This document shows positions 1-7,598 of a stretch of DNA of 33,847 nucleotides, piece after piece. The notes under the pieces were generated by a model, which saw only the letters and a list, made by a program, of their open reading frames with translations, made no database searches and was not told where the DNA came from. This DNA comes from an uncultured Luminiphilus sp. GTDB lineage: Bacteria; Pseudomonadota; Gammaproteobacteria; Pseudomonadales; Halieaceae. Numbering within the stretch: position 1 is the stretch's first letter; each line of letters opens with the position of its first letter. The stretch is taken from contig CALKDK010000036.1 in assembly GCA_938084055.1 (NCBI GenBank), positions 1 to 33,847 on the forward strand, read 5' to 3'. The translations under genes and the position numbers were made by a program.

Positions 1-398
1 ACCAGCGGCCAGCCTACTTTTTCCAGAAGGACTGGCAGTTGTCCGGTATCGCCCGGGCGGCCCAGCTTGAAGTCCCAGACCCGCCGCAATATGCCGGCGG
101 TTGGATCAAACAAGCCTGAACTCTGTGCCCAGAGCGTGCTACAGAACTGCAGCAGGGCCGTAGCTTCCTCATCCAGTGGCGTCCACTGACCCGATCCTGC
201 TCGCCTGTTAATGTGCGCAACGAGACTATCGTCCCGATATCGACTGTATCTCTGTTCCAGTGACTGGAGGAGGGCCTCCGCACTAACGCAGGCTTCGCCG
301 GCAACGGCTGCCAATGCCATAGGGTGGTCAATGGTAATAGTGGCTGGCCCGCCCATGACCCGAAATTGGTGGGCGGTGGTTGTATGGCCCTCAGTCAA
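1..398 (-). CDS. apbE: FAD:protein FMN transferase (ApbE family), C-terminal part outside window
   Basis: ApbE proteins attach FMN covalently to Ser/Thr of periplasmic redox proteins using FAD. About 132 N-terminal residues are visible; the rest lies beyond base 1. They read FRVMGGPATI near the start, then SRYRDDSLVAHIN and SGLFDPTAGILRRVWDF, all typical of the family (usual length about 300-350 residues). The reading frame is open back to a TTG at 396-398 that overlaps the stop of the DUF3570 gene, so translation is probably coupled; an ATG at 354-356 would cut into the conserved FRVMG strand and is less likely. It is the last visible gene of the tlpA-DUF4266-DUF3570-apbE operon. No signal peptide is evident after the TTG start, which is odd for an enzyme that usually acts outside the cytoplasm. 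Identification is confident; the start is less so. Confidence 0.85.
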   Translation of the reverse strand, partial: MTEGHTTTAHQFRVMGGPATITIDHPMALAAVAGEACVSAEALLQSLEQRYSRYRDDSLVAHINRRAGSGQWTPLDEEATALLQFCSTLWAQSSGLFDPTAGILRRVWDFKLGRPGDTGQLPVLLEKVGWPL

Positions 399-1581
399 AA
401 CGCCAGGTTATACCGACTGTTGCGCGCCAGAAGTCCACCAAGGCGGGCGCTGCCTCGCCACCGTAAAGGCCCCAACCATTGTCGCTTTCGTAGCGCTCCA
501 GCTGGCCTTCAATTTGCCAGTCACCCAGTCTTACCGCACTCCTTAGGCCCAGGGTGAAGGCCCCGTAGGATGACAGGCGGTAATCATCTGCAAAATAGTC
601 GGCGCTAAGATCAGCGAGAACATCAAAGAAGTCGGCCTCGCTCTGTGAGTAGTAACGCAAATAGGGCGTCAGAGTGAAGCTATCAAGATTCTGGTGCCAG
701 GCGGCCTCGAGAGTGTGGGAATTGGTGCCCCAATCATCTGTGTAGAGTCGATAATCAAGCTGAAAGGTGCCCTGAGCATCTGTGAAAAACTTGCGGTAGC
801 CAGCTGTAATGGCGGTTCGCCTGTGCTTTTCTGGGCGCTGGTCAAAAAGTTTGTAGGGGTCGGAAAGGTAGCCCTCACTCAGGGTGTAGCTCAATCCGAC
901 ACGGATGATTGCTGTTCGTGAAAGAATTTGGCTGACGCCAAAGTACACAGACTGAGTCTCCAGGTCTTCGCGATCGATGAACACGGGAATGTTCCCGTCG
1001 ACAGGCTCTACCCGGTCGTTTGAGTGGCTCGCGGAGACCGACCAGGTCCGCGCATTGTCTGCACTGTTCCACGCGACGTCAAAGCTCAGTGCGAGAGCCT
1101 CGTAGTCGTCTTCCTTGGACTGGGTAATGTTGAAGCCTGCATTGCCATCGGCCCAAAAATAACGGGTGGTGGCGCCTACCTCGACCCGATTGTCCTGAAT
1201 GCTGGCGCCGCTCATTATCACGCCTGGCTGCCCTTCAATACTGGTCCCGACGAACCAGGGAGAGGCTCCGCTCATGTAATCGTTCTGGATGTCCAGGGCT
1301 ACTGACCAGCTGGAGCCGACAGGCGCCTCCAACCAAAATTGTGTGACGTCGATGTCGTAGCGCTCCCGAGACCCGGCAATCACCTTTTCTGCAGACAGAT
1401 TATCTTCGCTATAGCGACTGTAGCGAATCCCCACTTCAGTGAATTCAGGTGGCGCGTCAGCGAGGGCGACCTGATAGACAGGTAGGGTTGCTACAGACGC
1501 TCCAAGAGCCCTGAGCATCGGTGTTTTGGTGTGCAGGGATGACCCGGAAGCAGGCCAGTGGCTCTTTTCAGTTACAGCCAC
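391..1581 (-). CDS. DUF3570 family outer-membrane beta-barrel protein, possible FMN acceptor
   Basis: Product of about 396 residues with an N-terminal hydrophobic segment ending VALADAPPEF, which looks like a signal peptide cleavage region, followed by alternating polar/hydrophobic strands rich in Tyr and Trp and a C-terminal WRATVGITWRFD ending in an aromatic-hydrophobic strand, as in outer-membrane barrels. The pattern matches my memory of DUF3570 proteins, whose function is not established. Residues 101-107 (bases 1261-1281) read DYMSGAS, which fits the D-x-x-[ST]-G-A-[ST] motif flavinylated by ApbE; a second MSGAS at about residue 123-127 lacks the Asp. The GTG start at 1579-1581 overlaps the end of the DUF4266 gene by 14 bases; an upstream ATG (1605) and an internal ATG (about 1518, directly before the hydrophobic stretch) are alternatives. 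Its stop overlaps the apbE start. Same operon as a thioredoxin and a lipoprotein. Confidence 0.8.
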   Translation of the reverse strand: MAVTEKSHWPASGSSLHTKTPMLRALGASVATLPVYQVALADAPPEFTEVGIRYSRYSEDNLSAEKVIAGSRERYDIDVTQFWLEAPVGSSWSVALDIQNDYMSGASPWFVGTSIEGQPGVIMSGASIQDNRVEVGATTRYFWADGNAGFNITQSKEDDYEALALSFDVAWNSADNARTWSVSASHSNDRVEPVDGNIPVFIDREDLETQSVYFGVSQILSRTAIIRVGLSYTLSEGYLSDPYKLFDQRPEKHRRTAITAGYRKFFTDAQGTFQLDYRLYTDDWGTNSHTLEAAWHQNLDSFTLTPYLRYYSQSEADFFDVLADLSADYFADDYRLSSYGAFTLGLRSAVRLGDWQIEGQLERYESDNGWGLYGGEAAPALVDFWRATVGITWRFD

Positions 1582-1789
1582 AACCGCCCCCCGCCGCACC
1601 GGCACCTCCCGAAGAAGCTTCCTTACTGGTGTAAATATGCCCCTCGAACTTTGCCTCCCGCGGATGGGCCTGCCACTGCATACCCTCCTCCGCCAGATAG
1701 CCGCGCTCCCAGGCTGGAACTGGCTGGACCCCAGAGCAGCCCTGCAAGACGAGCAGGAATGTCAGGGCATGAAGTCGGAATATAGCCAC
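1568..1789 (-). CDS. DUF4266 small lipoprotein with Gly/Cys-rich C terminus
   Basis: Encodes 73 residues from a GTG start 4 bases after the tlpA stop. Residues 2-17 are hydrophobic and end in LQGC, a lipobox that would lipidate Cys18. The mature part contains PAWERGYLA and ends in a glycine-rich tail with two cysteines (Cys70, Cys72) and a final Asn: GGAGAAGGGCGCN. This WERG...GGGCGCN arrangement is characteristic of DUF4266 as I recall it. No function is established. The paired Cys tail could bind a metal, form a disulfide handled by the neighbouring thioredoxin, or be a processing signal; these are guesses. Longer upstream starts exist but would extend through the end of tlpA and displace the signal peptide from the N terminus. 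Confidence 0.78.
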   Translation of the reverse strand: MAIFRLHALTFLLVLQGCSGVQPVPAWERGYLAEEGMQWQAHPREAKFEGHIYTSKEASSGGAGAAGGGCGCN

Positions 1790-1793
1790 GGGC

Positions 1794-2324
1794 TTACTCT
1801 GCCAGTAAGGCGATGATCTCGCTGCGCAGTGCGACCTCATCGCCCTTTCTGAACCCAACGTGGACTGATCTCACCTTGCCAGATTTATCGATCAGGTAGC
1901 CCGAGGGCATACCGTTGACCGCATAGCTGCGCGGAACCGCACCGGTTTTGTCTATGGCTACGGGGTAAGTCACGGGGTAGCGTTCGAGGAAATCCAGGGC
2001 ATCTTCTTCCACAACATCCACGCTGATGGCGGTGACAACGAGCCCCTCTCCAGATAGCTCGCGGTACAGTGTGTCCAGTGCTGGTAATGACAGCCTGCAG
2101 GGACCGCACCAGGATGCCCAGAAATCAAGATAAACCACTGAACCCTCGAGTGCCGCGAGGTCCACTTCCCCCTCTCCGTTGGCAATGAGCGGCAGGGAAA
2201 AGGGCGGCGCAACGATGGCGTCTTCGGGGGACCCTGCGTTGGCCGTGTCCAGGCAGCCCAGCATAAGCCCAAAAATAAGGCATGGGGTTTTTATGCGTCG
2301 GGCAAGTCGCGATAAGACGTCCAT
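1794..2324 (-). CDS. TlpA/ResA-like secreted thioredoxin
   Basis: A 176-residue protein with a signal peptide (basic start, hydrophobic residues 14-24, probable cleavage after ANA at residue 30) and a thioredoxin fold. The active site FWASWCGPC has Cys73 and Cys76, and the cis-Pro region reads NGMPSGYLID. TlpA/ResA-type proteins act in the periplasm as thiol-disulfide reductants, often for cytochrome or metalloprotein maturation. It is the first gene of the operon with DUF4266, DUF3570 and ApbE genes, so its client may be the Cys-tailed DUF4266 lipoprotein (inference). An AAGGGA sequence lies about 10 bases before the ATG. A lipobox-like MLGC at residues 21-24 is an alternative to peptidase I cleavage. 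Confidence 0.85.
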   Translation of the reverse strand: MDVLSRLARRIKTPCLIFGLMLGCLDTANAGSPEDAIVAPPFSLPLIANGEGEVDLAALEGSVVYLDFWASWCGPCRLSLPALDTLYRELSGEGLVVTAISVDVVEEDALDFLERYPVTYPVAIDKTGAVPRSYAVNGMPSGYLIDKSGKVRSVHVGFRKGDEVALRSEIIALLAE

Positions 2325-2509
2325 AGAAGCTTTCCCTTGGTTAGTGGTTGAAGTCTAGCAGAGTGGCGACGTTTACTGATCTGCGCGGATCGGATGATTG
2401 AGGAATTTCTCTACCCGGAATTTGCCTGGGGGCTTCTTGATTGAACTTGCTAAAAAATTGGTAACAACCGTGTTTGCGGGAAATCAGCTTAGGAAAATTG
2501 CTATCTTCG

Positions 2510-2525
2510 CGTCATTTGTTTGACG
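2510..2525. promoter_or_regulatory. Inverted repeat CGTCA-N6-TGACG in the tlpA/fimT divergent intergenic region
   Basis: Perfect 5-base arms separated by six bases, about 85 bases before the fimT-like start and 185 bases before tlpA. The arrangement would suit a dimeric regulator. No clear sigma-70 or sigma-54 promoter could be assigned in the 284-base region, so the role is uncertain; arms this short can occur by chance. Confidence 0.2.
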
Positions 2526-2608
2526 GTTTTCACAGTTCGGGAGCCATGCACTTCCATGAGGGCTGCAGGTCGGTAGTCTAGTGAGCGAAGACTCAGGAAG
2601 GGACTGTC

Positions 2609-3124
2609 ATGGCGAAATGCAGGAGAAGTTACGGATTCACAGTGATTGAATTGATGGTGGTGATCGCCATTGTTTCGATTTTGCTCACGGTCGGTGTGCC
2701 TTCATTCGCCAGTCTGATTGAGCGCCAACAGCTGTCGGGCGCAGCCCAAACGTTTGCCTCGGATCTGCGACGGGCCAAAAGTGATGCCATCGCGAAAGGG
2801 CCCGGTGGTTCGGTAACCGTGACGCTGGCGAGTGACAGTGGCGCTGGAACATGGAGCTATGCCATTACAAATTCAGGCGCCACACCGACCAAAAATGTAT
2901 CGTCCACGGATTTTCCCGGTGTCTCTGCAGTCGTTACGGGCTGGGGGGTCAGTTCGGGTAGTGCCGCCTTTGCGTTGCAGTCCGTACGCGGATTGTCTGC
3001 GGCAGGTGAGGGTTCCATGACCTTTACCTCTGCCAATGCGTCCCTGACCGTCGAGCGAAATCTTGCGGGTCGCGTAAGAATTTGCTCTGCCACAGGCGAC
3101 TTCGGTTACTCTGCCTGCTCTTGA
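2609..3124 (+). CDS. fimT: FimT/GspH-type minor pseudopilin
   Basis: A 171-residue prepilin. The leader peptide ends at Gly9 and the mature protein would begin FTVIELMVV, with Glu at position 5 and a hydrophobic helix of about 20 residues, the signature for PilD prepilin peptidase processing and pilus assembly. The following part has a FimT/GspH-like pattern (LRRAKSDAIAKG) and ends with a Cys pair. A strong ribosome site (GGAAGGGA) lies 5 bases before the ATG. First gene of a four-gene minor pilin operon: the pilW gene follows after 24 bases. Minor pilins of this type prime type IV pilus assembly in the inner membrane. Family call confident; FimT rather than another GspH member is inferred from position. 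Confidence 0.85.
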   Translation: MAKCRRSYGFTVIELMVVIAIVSILLTVGVPSFASLIERQQLSGAAQTFASDLRRAKSDAIAKGPGGSVTVTLASDSGAGTWSYAITNSGATPTKNVSSTDFPGVSAVVTGWGVSSGSAAFALQSVRGLSAAGEGSMTFTSANASLTVERNLAGRVRICSATGDFGYSACS

Positions 3125-3148
3125 GTGAGAAACTCCGTGGTTTAGCTT

Positions 3149-4072
3149 ATGGCATTGGATCAGCGAGGGTTGAGTCTTGTCGAGCTGATGGTGGCGATTG
3201 CCGTCGCCAGCTTTATCGCGTTGGCGGGTACGACCCTATACGTAACAACCGTGGGTGCCGGTAAGGAACTGTATGATGAGGCCAGTCAGACCGAGCAGGT
3301 TTTTGCCATCACCAGCGCGTTGTCTGGCGATGTGCGTCGTGCGGGATACCGTGGTGATCCAACGGCACTCAGTGCCTACCTGGTCAGTACTCGCGGCACT
3401 GGAGGGGCTGTCGGAGATGAAGGTGATTATCCCGCGGTGGAGTTTTCAACCACCGGACCACCAACTGCTGCAGGCAATTCGAGCGATTGCGTGCTGGTCC
3501 AGTATCGTAGAAAGCATACCTGTGCATCGGGTGATGAAGCGATTACGGCCTGCGATATCGATACGGATGGTACCGTTGACACGGTGGGTGCGGAGGTCTC
3601 CGTACACCATCGATTCGGATATCGGTTGACCTCGGGTGTGATGGAGGGCGTAGCGGTGATTCATCCCAGCGAATACGACAGTACACCGTCAACAAATTCA
3701 GCCTGCAATGCAACCGGCTCCACCTCTGGGTGGTCGCCCCTAACGGCGGCCGGTAGCCTCTATGTCGACGAGTTCGAGGTGGAGTTACTGGCGCAAACCA
3801 TTATCGACGCGGACAATAACTGCCCCCTGGGTGTCAACGGTGCCTCGCCGTGCGACGGCCATGCGGCGTACAGCAATCCCCTGGGCCTGAACTGTGGCAA
3901 CACGGTGTCGTGTCGCGTGCAGCGGCTCTACAAAATAAAACTATGTGCCTACCCCGGGAGTACCGACGGACAGTGCGTGGCCTCCGCTGGAGGCAGTCAG
4001 CCAGAGAATCAAATATATGTTGAGGTTCTCGCCAGCCCTCGAAATGACATGTTGATCGCGAAGGCCTACTGA
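3149..4072 (+). CDS. pilW: PilW-type minor pilin
   Basis: A 307-residue prepilin with leader MALDQRG and mature start LSLVELMVAI, again with Glu5. The large C-terminal region contains several Cys residues (for example SSDCVLVQYRRKHTCASGDEAI) likely to form disulfides in the periplasm, and the length and layout match PilW of the PilVWX minor pilin complex, which sits at the tip of the type IV pilus and promotes its assembly. The stop overlaps the start of the pilX-like gene (TGATG), showing translational coupling. Recognition rests on prepilin motif, size, SGDVRRAGYRGD-type sequence after the helix and operon position. Confidence 0.85.
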   Translation: MALDQRGLSLVELMVAIAVASFIALAGTTLYVTTVGAGKELYDEASQTEQVFAITSALSGDVRRAGYRGDPTALSAYLVSTRGTGGAVGDEGDYPAVEFSTTGPPTAAGNSSDCVLVQYRRKHTCASGDEAITACDIDTDGTVDTVGAEVSVHHRFGYRLTSGVMEGVAVIHPSEYDSTPSTNSACNATGSTSGWSPLTAAGSLYVDEFEVELLAQTIIDADNNCPLGVNGASPCDGHAAYSNPLGLNCGNTVSCRVQRLYKIKLCAYPGSTDGQCVASAGGSQPENQIYVEVLASPRNDMLIAKAY

Positions 4073-5211
4073 TGAGGAATGCCTATCTGCAATCGACGGA
4101 TCGACGCGCTCAGCAAGGCGCTTATTCTGTTGTGATCGTTGCGGTTCTTGCCCTACTGACCCTGCTGGCCAGCAAGGTTATGACGGTAGCGACAATGGAC
4201 TCTGTGCGGCTGACCAATAATACTCATGCCTCGACAGAATCATTCTACGCTGCGGAGGCCGCGCTGGCAGAGGCCGTTGTATGGCTGGAATCTAATACGC
4301 CGACATACACAGGCGGAGCAACTGTTTCCAGTCAGGTGACCGGCACCGCGGTTTCCTATACCACAACCCGCGCGGGTACCGATATTTCGCGCGGCTACTC
4401 GACGGTATTCTGGTTTGAAGATGGTGGTGATCGTACTCGCGTCTTTGCGCGTGCATTGGCAGGCGACAACCAGTCTGTCGTCTCGACTTGGGTTGATGAT
4501 ACCTCGCCGCTCAAGTCCCCAGCGCTTGATACCCCTCTCATGCTGGCACAGTGCCTGACCAGTACAACGGGTAATCCAGAGGTTGAAGCCGATCCGGGCA
4601 ACGGAGGAAGTTACACCAGTATTCGAACCAAGTCGGGCTGCTCGTCAACAGCTATTGGAAGCGCCTGTAACGGCAGCCCAAATTCACGCCGCTACGGCAA
4701 CCTGAACTGCAGTGGTAGTGCCATGTCCGAGCAAATAGTGGACCAGCAAAACCTGCCCGGTACAGATTTGTGGTCCACTGTATTTGAAACCACCAGGAGC
4801 AGTATTGAGGCCCTGCACACCGATGACGGCAGTTCGGGTGTCTATTGGGTAGATTCTTCCAATGTGAATACCTTGAAGAGTGGTAGCAAAACCTGGGGCA
4901 GTGCAGCGAATCCGGTCATTATTGTGATTGACGACTGCACCACTACGGGGAAGGTATTCCTCGGTAACAACACCGTTTGGGGCCTGGTATTTGTGGAATC
5001 AGATAGCACCGGTGCGGGCACGGGGACCTGTAACCTCAATGGCTTGGGGGGTGTGACCGTCAATGGCTCTTACATCGTGAACGGTGAGGGTCAGCAACTG
5101 AATGCCAATACCGAAATCAAGTCTGCGGCCTTGGCCGGCTTTGATGTCAATGATTTTTCCAGTGACGTCGTACTCGTACCGGGTACATGGACGGATCAGG
5201 AGACCGACTAA
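4072..5211 (+). CDS. pilX: PilX-like minor pilin, enlarged
   Basis: A 379-residue protein with a leader ending in QQG followed by AYSVVIVAVLALLTLLASKV. Position 5 of the mature protein is Val rather than Glu, as in PilX/GspK-type minor pilins that cap the tip complex. The post-helix sequence STESFYAAEAALAEA is the conserved PilX motif. It is about twice the length of typical PilX (near 170-200 residues); the second half (roughly residues 265-370) has Gly/Asn/Val-rich short repeats (NNTVWGLVFVES, GGVTVNGSYIVNGEG) that look like a beta-helical or beta-rich extension. Overlaps pilW upstream and the pilV-like gene downstream (TAATG). Confidence 0.8.
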   Translation: MRNAYLQSTDRRAQQGAYSVVIVAVLALLTLLASKVMTVATMDSVRLTNNTHASTESFYAAEAALAEAVVWLESNTPTYTGGATVSSQVTGTAVSYTTTRAGTDISRGYSTVFWFEDGGDRTRVFARALAGDNQSVVSTWVDDTSPLKSPALDTPLMLAQCLTSTTGNPEVEADPGNGGSYTSIRTKSGCSSTAIGSACNGSPNSRRYGNLNCSGSAMSEQIVDQQNLPGTDLWSTVFETTRSSIEALHTDDGSSGVYWVDSSNVNTLKSGSKTWGSAANPVIIVIDDCTTTGKVFLGNNTVWGLVFVESDSTGAGTGTCNLNGLGGVTVNGSYIVNGEGQQLNANTEIKSAALAGFDVNDFSSDVVLVPGTWTDQETD

Positions 5212-7373
5212 TGAAGACTACTATTGCCAAACAGCGGGGTGTGGGCCTGATCGAAGTCATGATTGCGGGTTTGATCCTCGCGATCTCCGTATCAGGCACT
5301 GTCATTCTTATGTCGGATTGGTTTCAGGGCATGAACGATGCCAGTAATCGAAATGATGCCCTGGTTCGCATTGGGTCGGTTATAGAGGCGGGTCGCTATG
5401 ACCCTGTCACGAGTGAAATAACAAATCGCGCCAATGCACTGGTGATGGCCTCGCCACGAGTGAGCTTCACCGTGGATAATATCTCGGTGACAACCGGTAC
5501 GGGCAGTGATGCCTTCAGCGCCAAAGTCAGCTGGACGGACCCCTATTTAGATGGCAGTGACCAGGGCAGGGCCTTTAACCTCAGCTCTGCGGCTCCCCAC
5601 GATGCCGCTTTTCAGCCGCTTTCGAATCTTTTTGTCGCGGCAGTCAGCCAGTATGTAGTGACTGTCGCCCAGGGCGTGGGTACCACCCTGTCACCTGCGA
5701 CGAACCAGACAGTGGATGATGGCAGCACCGTGGCTTTCACGGGTATTGCCATTGCAAATGCCACATATTTTGAAACCCTGCTCTTGACCACGACCTGTGG
5801 TAATGACAGCAGTTACAGCAGCGGTGGGGGGACCTACACGACGGCAGCTATCTCGGCTAACTGCACCGTCAGTACCGCTGCCAGCCTGATTGACACTGAT
5901 GGGGATACGGTGCCCGATATTTGCGCCGATGCGTCGGCAACGGCCACCTATTCCATTGACTGTTCCCAGTACACCAGCCTTATTCCTGTGGCCGCCGATG
6001 ATGCGGCGACTACCAATGAAGACACCGCAGTTGATATTGCAGTACTCAGCAACGATACCTACGTTGATGCGGGGGATCTTGCAATTGCCCTCGGCAGCGC
6101 TTCGAACGGAACAGTTGCCCTCGTTGGAAATACCGTGCGCTTTACCCCTACGGCCAATTACAGTGGTACGGCGACATTTACCTACACAGTGACCGCGAGT
6201 GCCAGGACGTCGTCTGCCGCAACGGTCACGGTGACCGTGGCTGCAGTCAATGACGGGCCAACAGCAGATGCAGGCGGCGACCAGACCGTAGCGTCCGGCG
6301 CTACCTTTACTCTCTCCGGAAGCGGTAGTGATCCTGAGGGCGATAGCCTGACCTACAGCTGGAGCCAGACGGCAGGAACATCGGTGGCATCCTTCAGTAC
6401 GACACAGGCCAGCCCATCGGTTACGGCACCGACGCTGCAGCCGGGTGATTCTGCCATGACGCTGACGTTCTCACTGTCGGTTTCCGACGGTTCGGCGTCG
6501 GCCAGTGATACCGTTAACGTGACGGTCACGCCACCGGCGCCCACAAACAACGCGCCTGTGCTCGCTGCTATTGGTAACCAGACCAGCGACGTGGGTGCAT
6601 CTGTGAGTCTGTCGACCGGGGCCACTGATGCTGATGGCGACACCCTGACCTACTCGGCGACGGGGCTCCCGTCAGGGCTGTCAATTAACAGCGGTACGGG
6701 TGCGATTACGGGAACATTGAGTGCCAGCGCTAGCACCTACAGTGTGACGGTATCGGTCACAGATGGTACCGACAGCGACAGCGAAACGCTCAACTGGGCC
6801 GTGGTGCAGCCCAACCGAGCGCCAGTGCTGGGCGCCATTGGCAACCAGACCCACGACGAGAATTCCTCGGTGAGCTTGTCCACGGGCGCAACTGATGCCG
6901 ATGGTGATACCTTGACCTATACAGCCTCTGGGCTGCCTGCTGGCTTGGGGATTAATTCGAGTACGGGTCAGATCACGGGAACAGTTTCTGGCAGTGCCGG
7001 TGCCTATAACGTCACGGTCACCGCCAGTGATGGTTCCCTGAGCGACAGCGAAGCATTTACCTGGACCGTCAACGCGGTAGCCCAGGCCTGGACCGGCACG
7101 GTGACTATTTCCATCACAGCAAATACCGGCAATCCGAATGTGACGGTAACCGTGAGTGGTGACGGCAGTTGTTCACCGCCAGTACTTACTAAGAATTCTG
7201 CCCCCTATGCCTGCAGTTTTGGGCCAACCACAGCGAGCGCCTTGTCATTGAGCATCTCTGCAACTAGCAATAAAACGGTTTGTTCGGTCAGCCCCAGCTC
7301 AGTGAACCTAAACTCTGGTAGTGCCTCTGCCTCTGTGACCGTGACCGTGGCCAATAAGGCGAGTCAGTGTTGA
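5211..7373 (+). CDS. pilV: PilV-like minor pilin fused to a multi-domain adhesin
   Basis: A 720-residue protein. Residues 1-30 carry the prepilin leader KQRG, then VGLIEVMIAG with Glu5 and a hydrophobic helix, as in PilV. The following pilin body ends near residue 145. Added modules in order: an InlB B-repeat-like domain (about 147-235, with TTAAISANCTV), a short Asp-rich segment DTDGDTVPDICAD that resembles a calcium-binding repeat, a tandem-95/cadherin-like domain (about 258-345, NEDTAVDIAVLSNDT), a PKD/REJ-like domain (about 346-444, SGSGSDPEGDSLTYSWSQ), two He_PIG-type Ig domains (about 445-532 and 533-622) and a Cys-containing C-terminal domain of about 95 residues. PilV is normally near 150-200 residues. 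The start at 5211 gives the canonical leader and overlaps the pilX stop. No pilY1 follows, so this protein may serve as pilus-tip adhesin (inference). Confidence 0.85.
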   Translation: MKTTIAKQRGVGLIEVMIAGLILAISVSGTVILMSDWFQGMNDASNRNDALVRIGSVIEAGRYDPVTSEITNRANALVMASPRVSFTVDNISVTTGTGSDAFSAKVSWTDPYLDGSDQGRAFNLSSAAPHDAAFQPLSNLFVAAVSQYVVTVAQGVGTTLSPATNQTVDDGSTVAFTGIAIANATYFETLLLTTTCGNDSSYSSGGGTYTTAAISANCTVSTAASLIDTDGDTVPDICADASATATYSIDCSQYTSLIPVAADDAATTNEDTAVDIAVLSNDTYVDAGDLAIALGSASNGTVALVGNTVRFTPTANYSGTATFTYTVTASARTSSAATVTVTVAAVNDGPTADAGGDQTVASGATFTLSGSGSDPEGDSLTYSWSQTAGTSVASFSTTQASPSVTAPTLQPGDSAMTLTFSLSVSDGSASASDTVNVTVTPPAPTNNAPVLAAIGNQTSDVGASVSLSTGATDADGDTLTYSATGLPSGLSINSGTGAITGTLSASASTYSVTVSVTDGTDSDSETLNWAVVQPNRAPVLGAIGNQTHDENSSVSLSTGATDADGDTLTYTASGLPAGLGINSSTGQITGTVSGSAGAYNVTVTASDGSLSDSEAFTWTVNAVAQAWTGTVTISITANTGNPNVTVTVSGDGSCSPPVLTKNSAPYACSFGPTTASALSLSISATSNKTVCSVSPSSVNLNSGSASASVTVTVANKASQC
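6546..7078 (+). repeat. Tandem pair of Ig-like (He_PIG) coding repeats
   Basis: Two diverged in-frame copies of about 265 bases inside the pilV-like gene. Both encode APVLxAIGNQT, then SVSLSTGATDADGDTLTY, then SGLP(A/S)GL and TGxITGT. Most differences are synonymous or conservative, as expected after duplication of a domain-coding unit followed by divergence. Confidence 0.8.
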
Positions 7374-7598
7374 GGCGCGACAAGAGTAGGTAACGCGCAC
7401 CGTTGGGCGAAAACAGCGGGTCTAGGTTTTCACAGCCATACAGTGCGATTTAAAGCGTGTTGAGGTGGGCGCGGATGGCGGCGCCTATGGCAGGGTTTCT
7501 TTTATTTGGCCCCCTTATTCGCTGTTGGGACTCCCGGACTCTTTCGGCTCAAGCTCGAGTTAATAGGCCGTCTGTACCTTGTGCTCCAAAGCTGCCCA
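7374..7598. other. Convergent intergenic region between the pilV-like and pilE-like genes
   Basis: 225 bases between two genes that end towards each other. I saw no convincing open frame with a ribosome site, no clear GC hairpin followed by a T-run, and no RNA gene. The open frames that cross it are short and lack protein features. Confidence 0.5.

Noticed and set aside
14..331. 105-codon minus-strand frame at the window start
   Set aside because: The neighbouring frame on the same strand encodes clear ApbE motifs, so this is an out-of-frame shadow.
1571..1615. SSGGAGA in DUF4266 as an ApbE flavinylation site
   Set aside because: It lacks the Asp and the S/T-G-A-S/T order; the DUF3570 motif fits far better.
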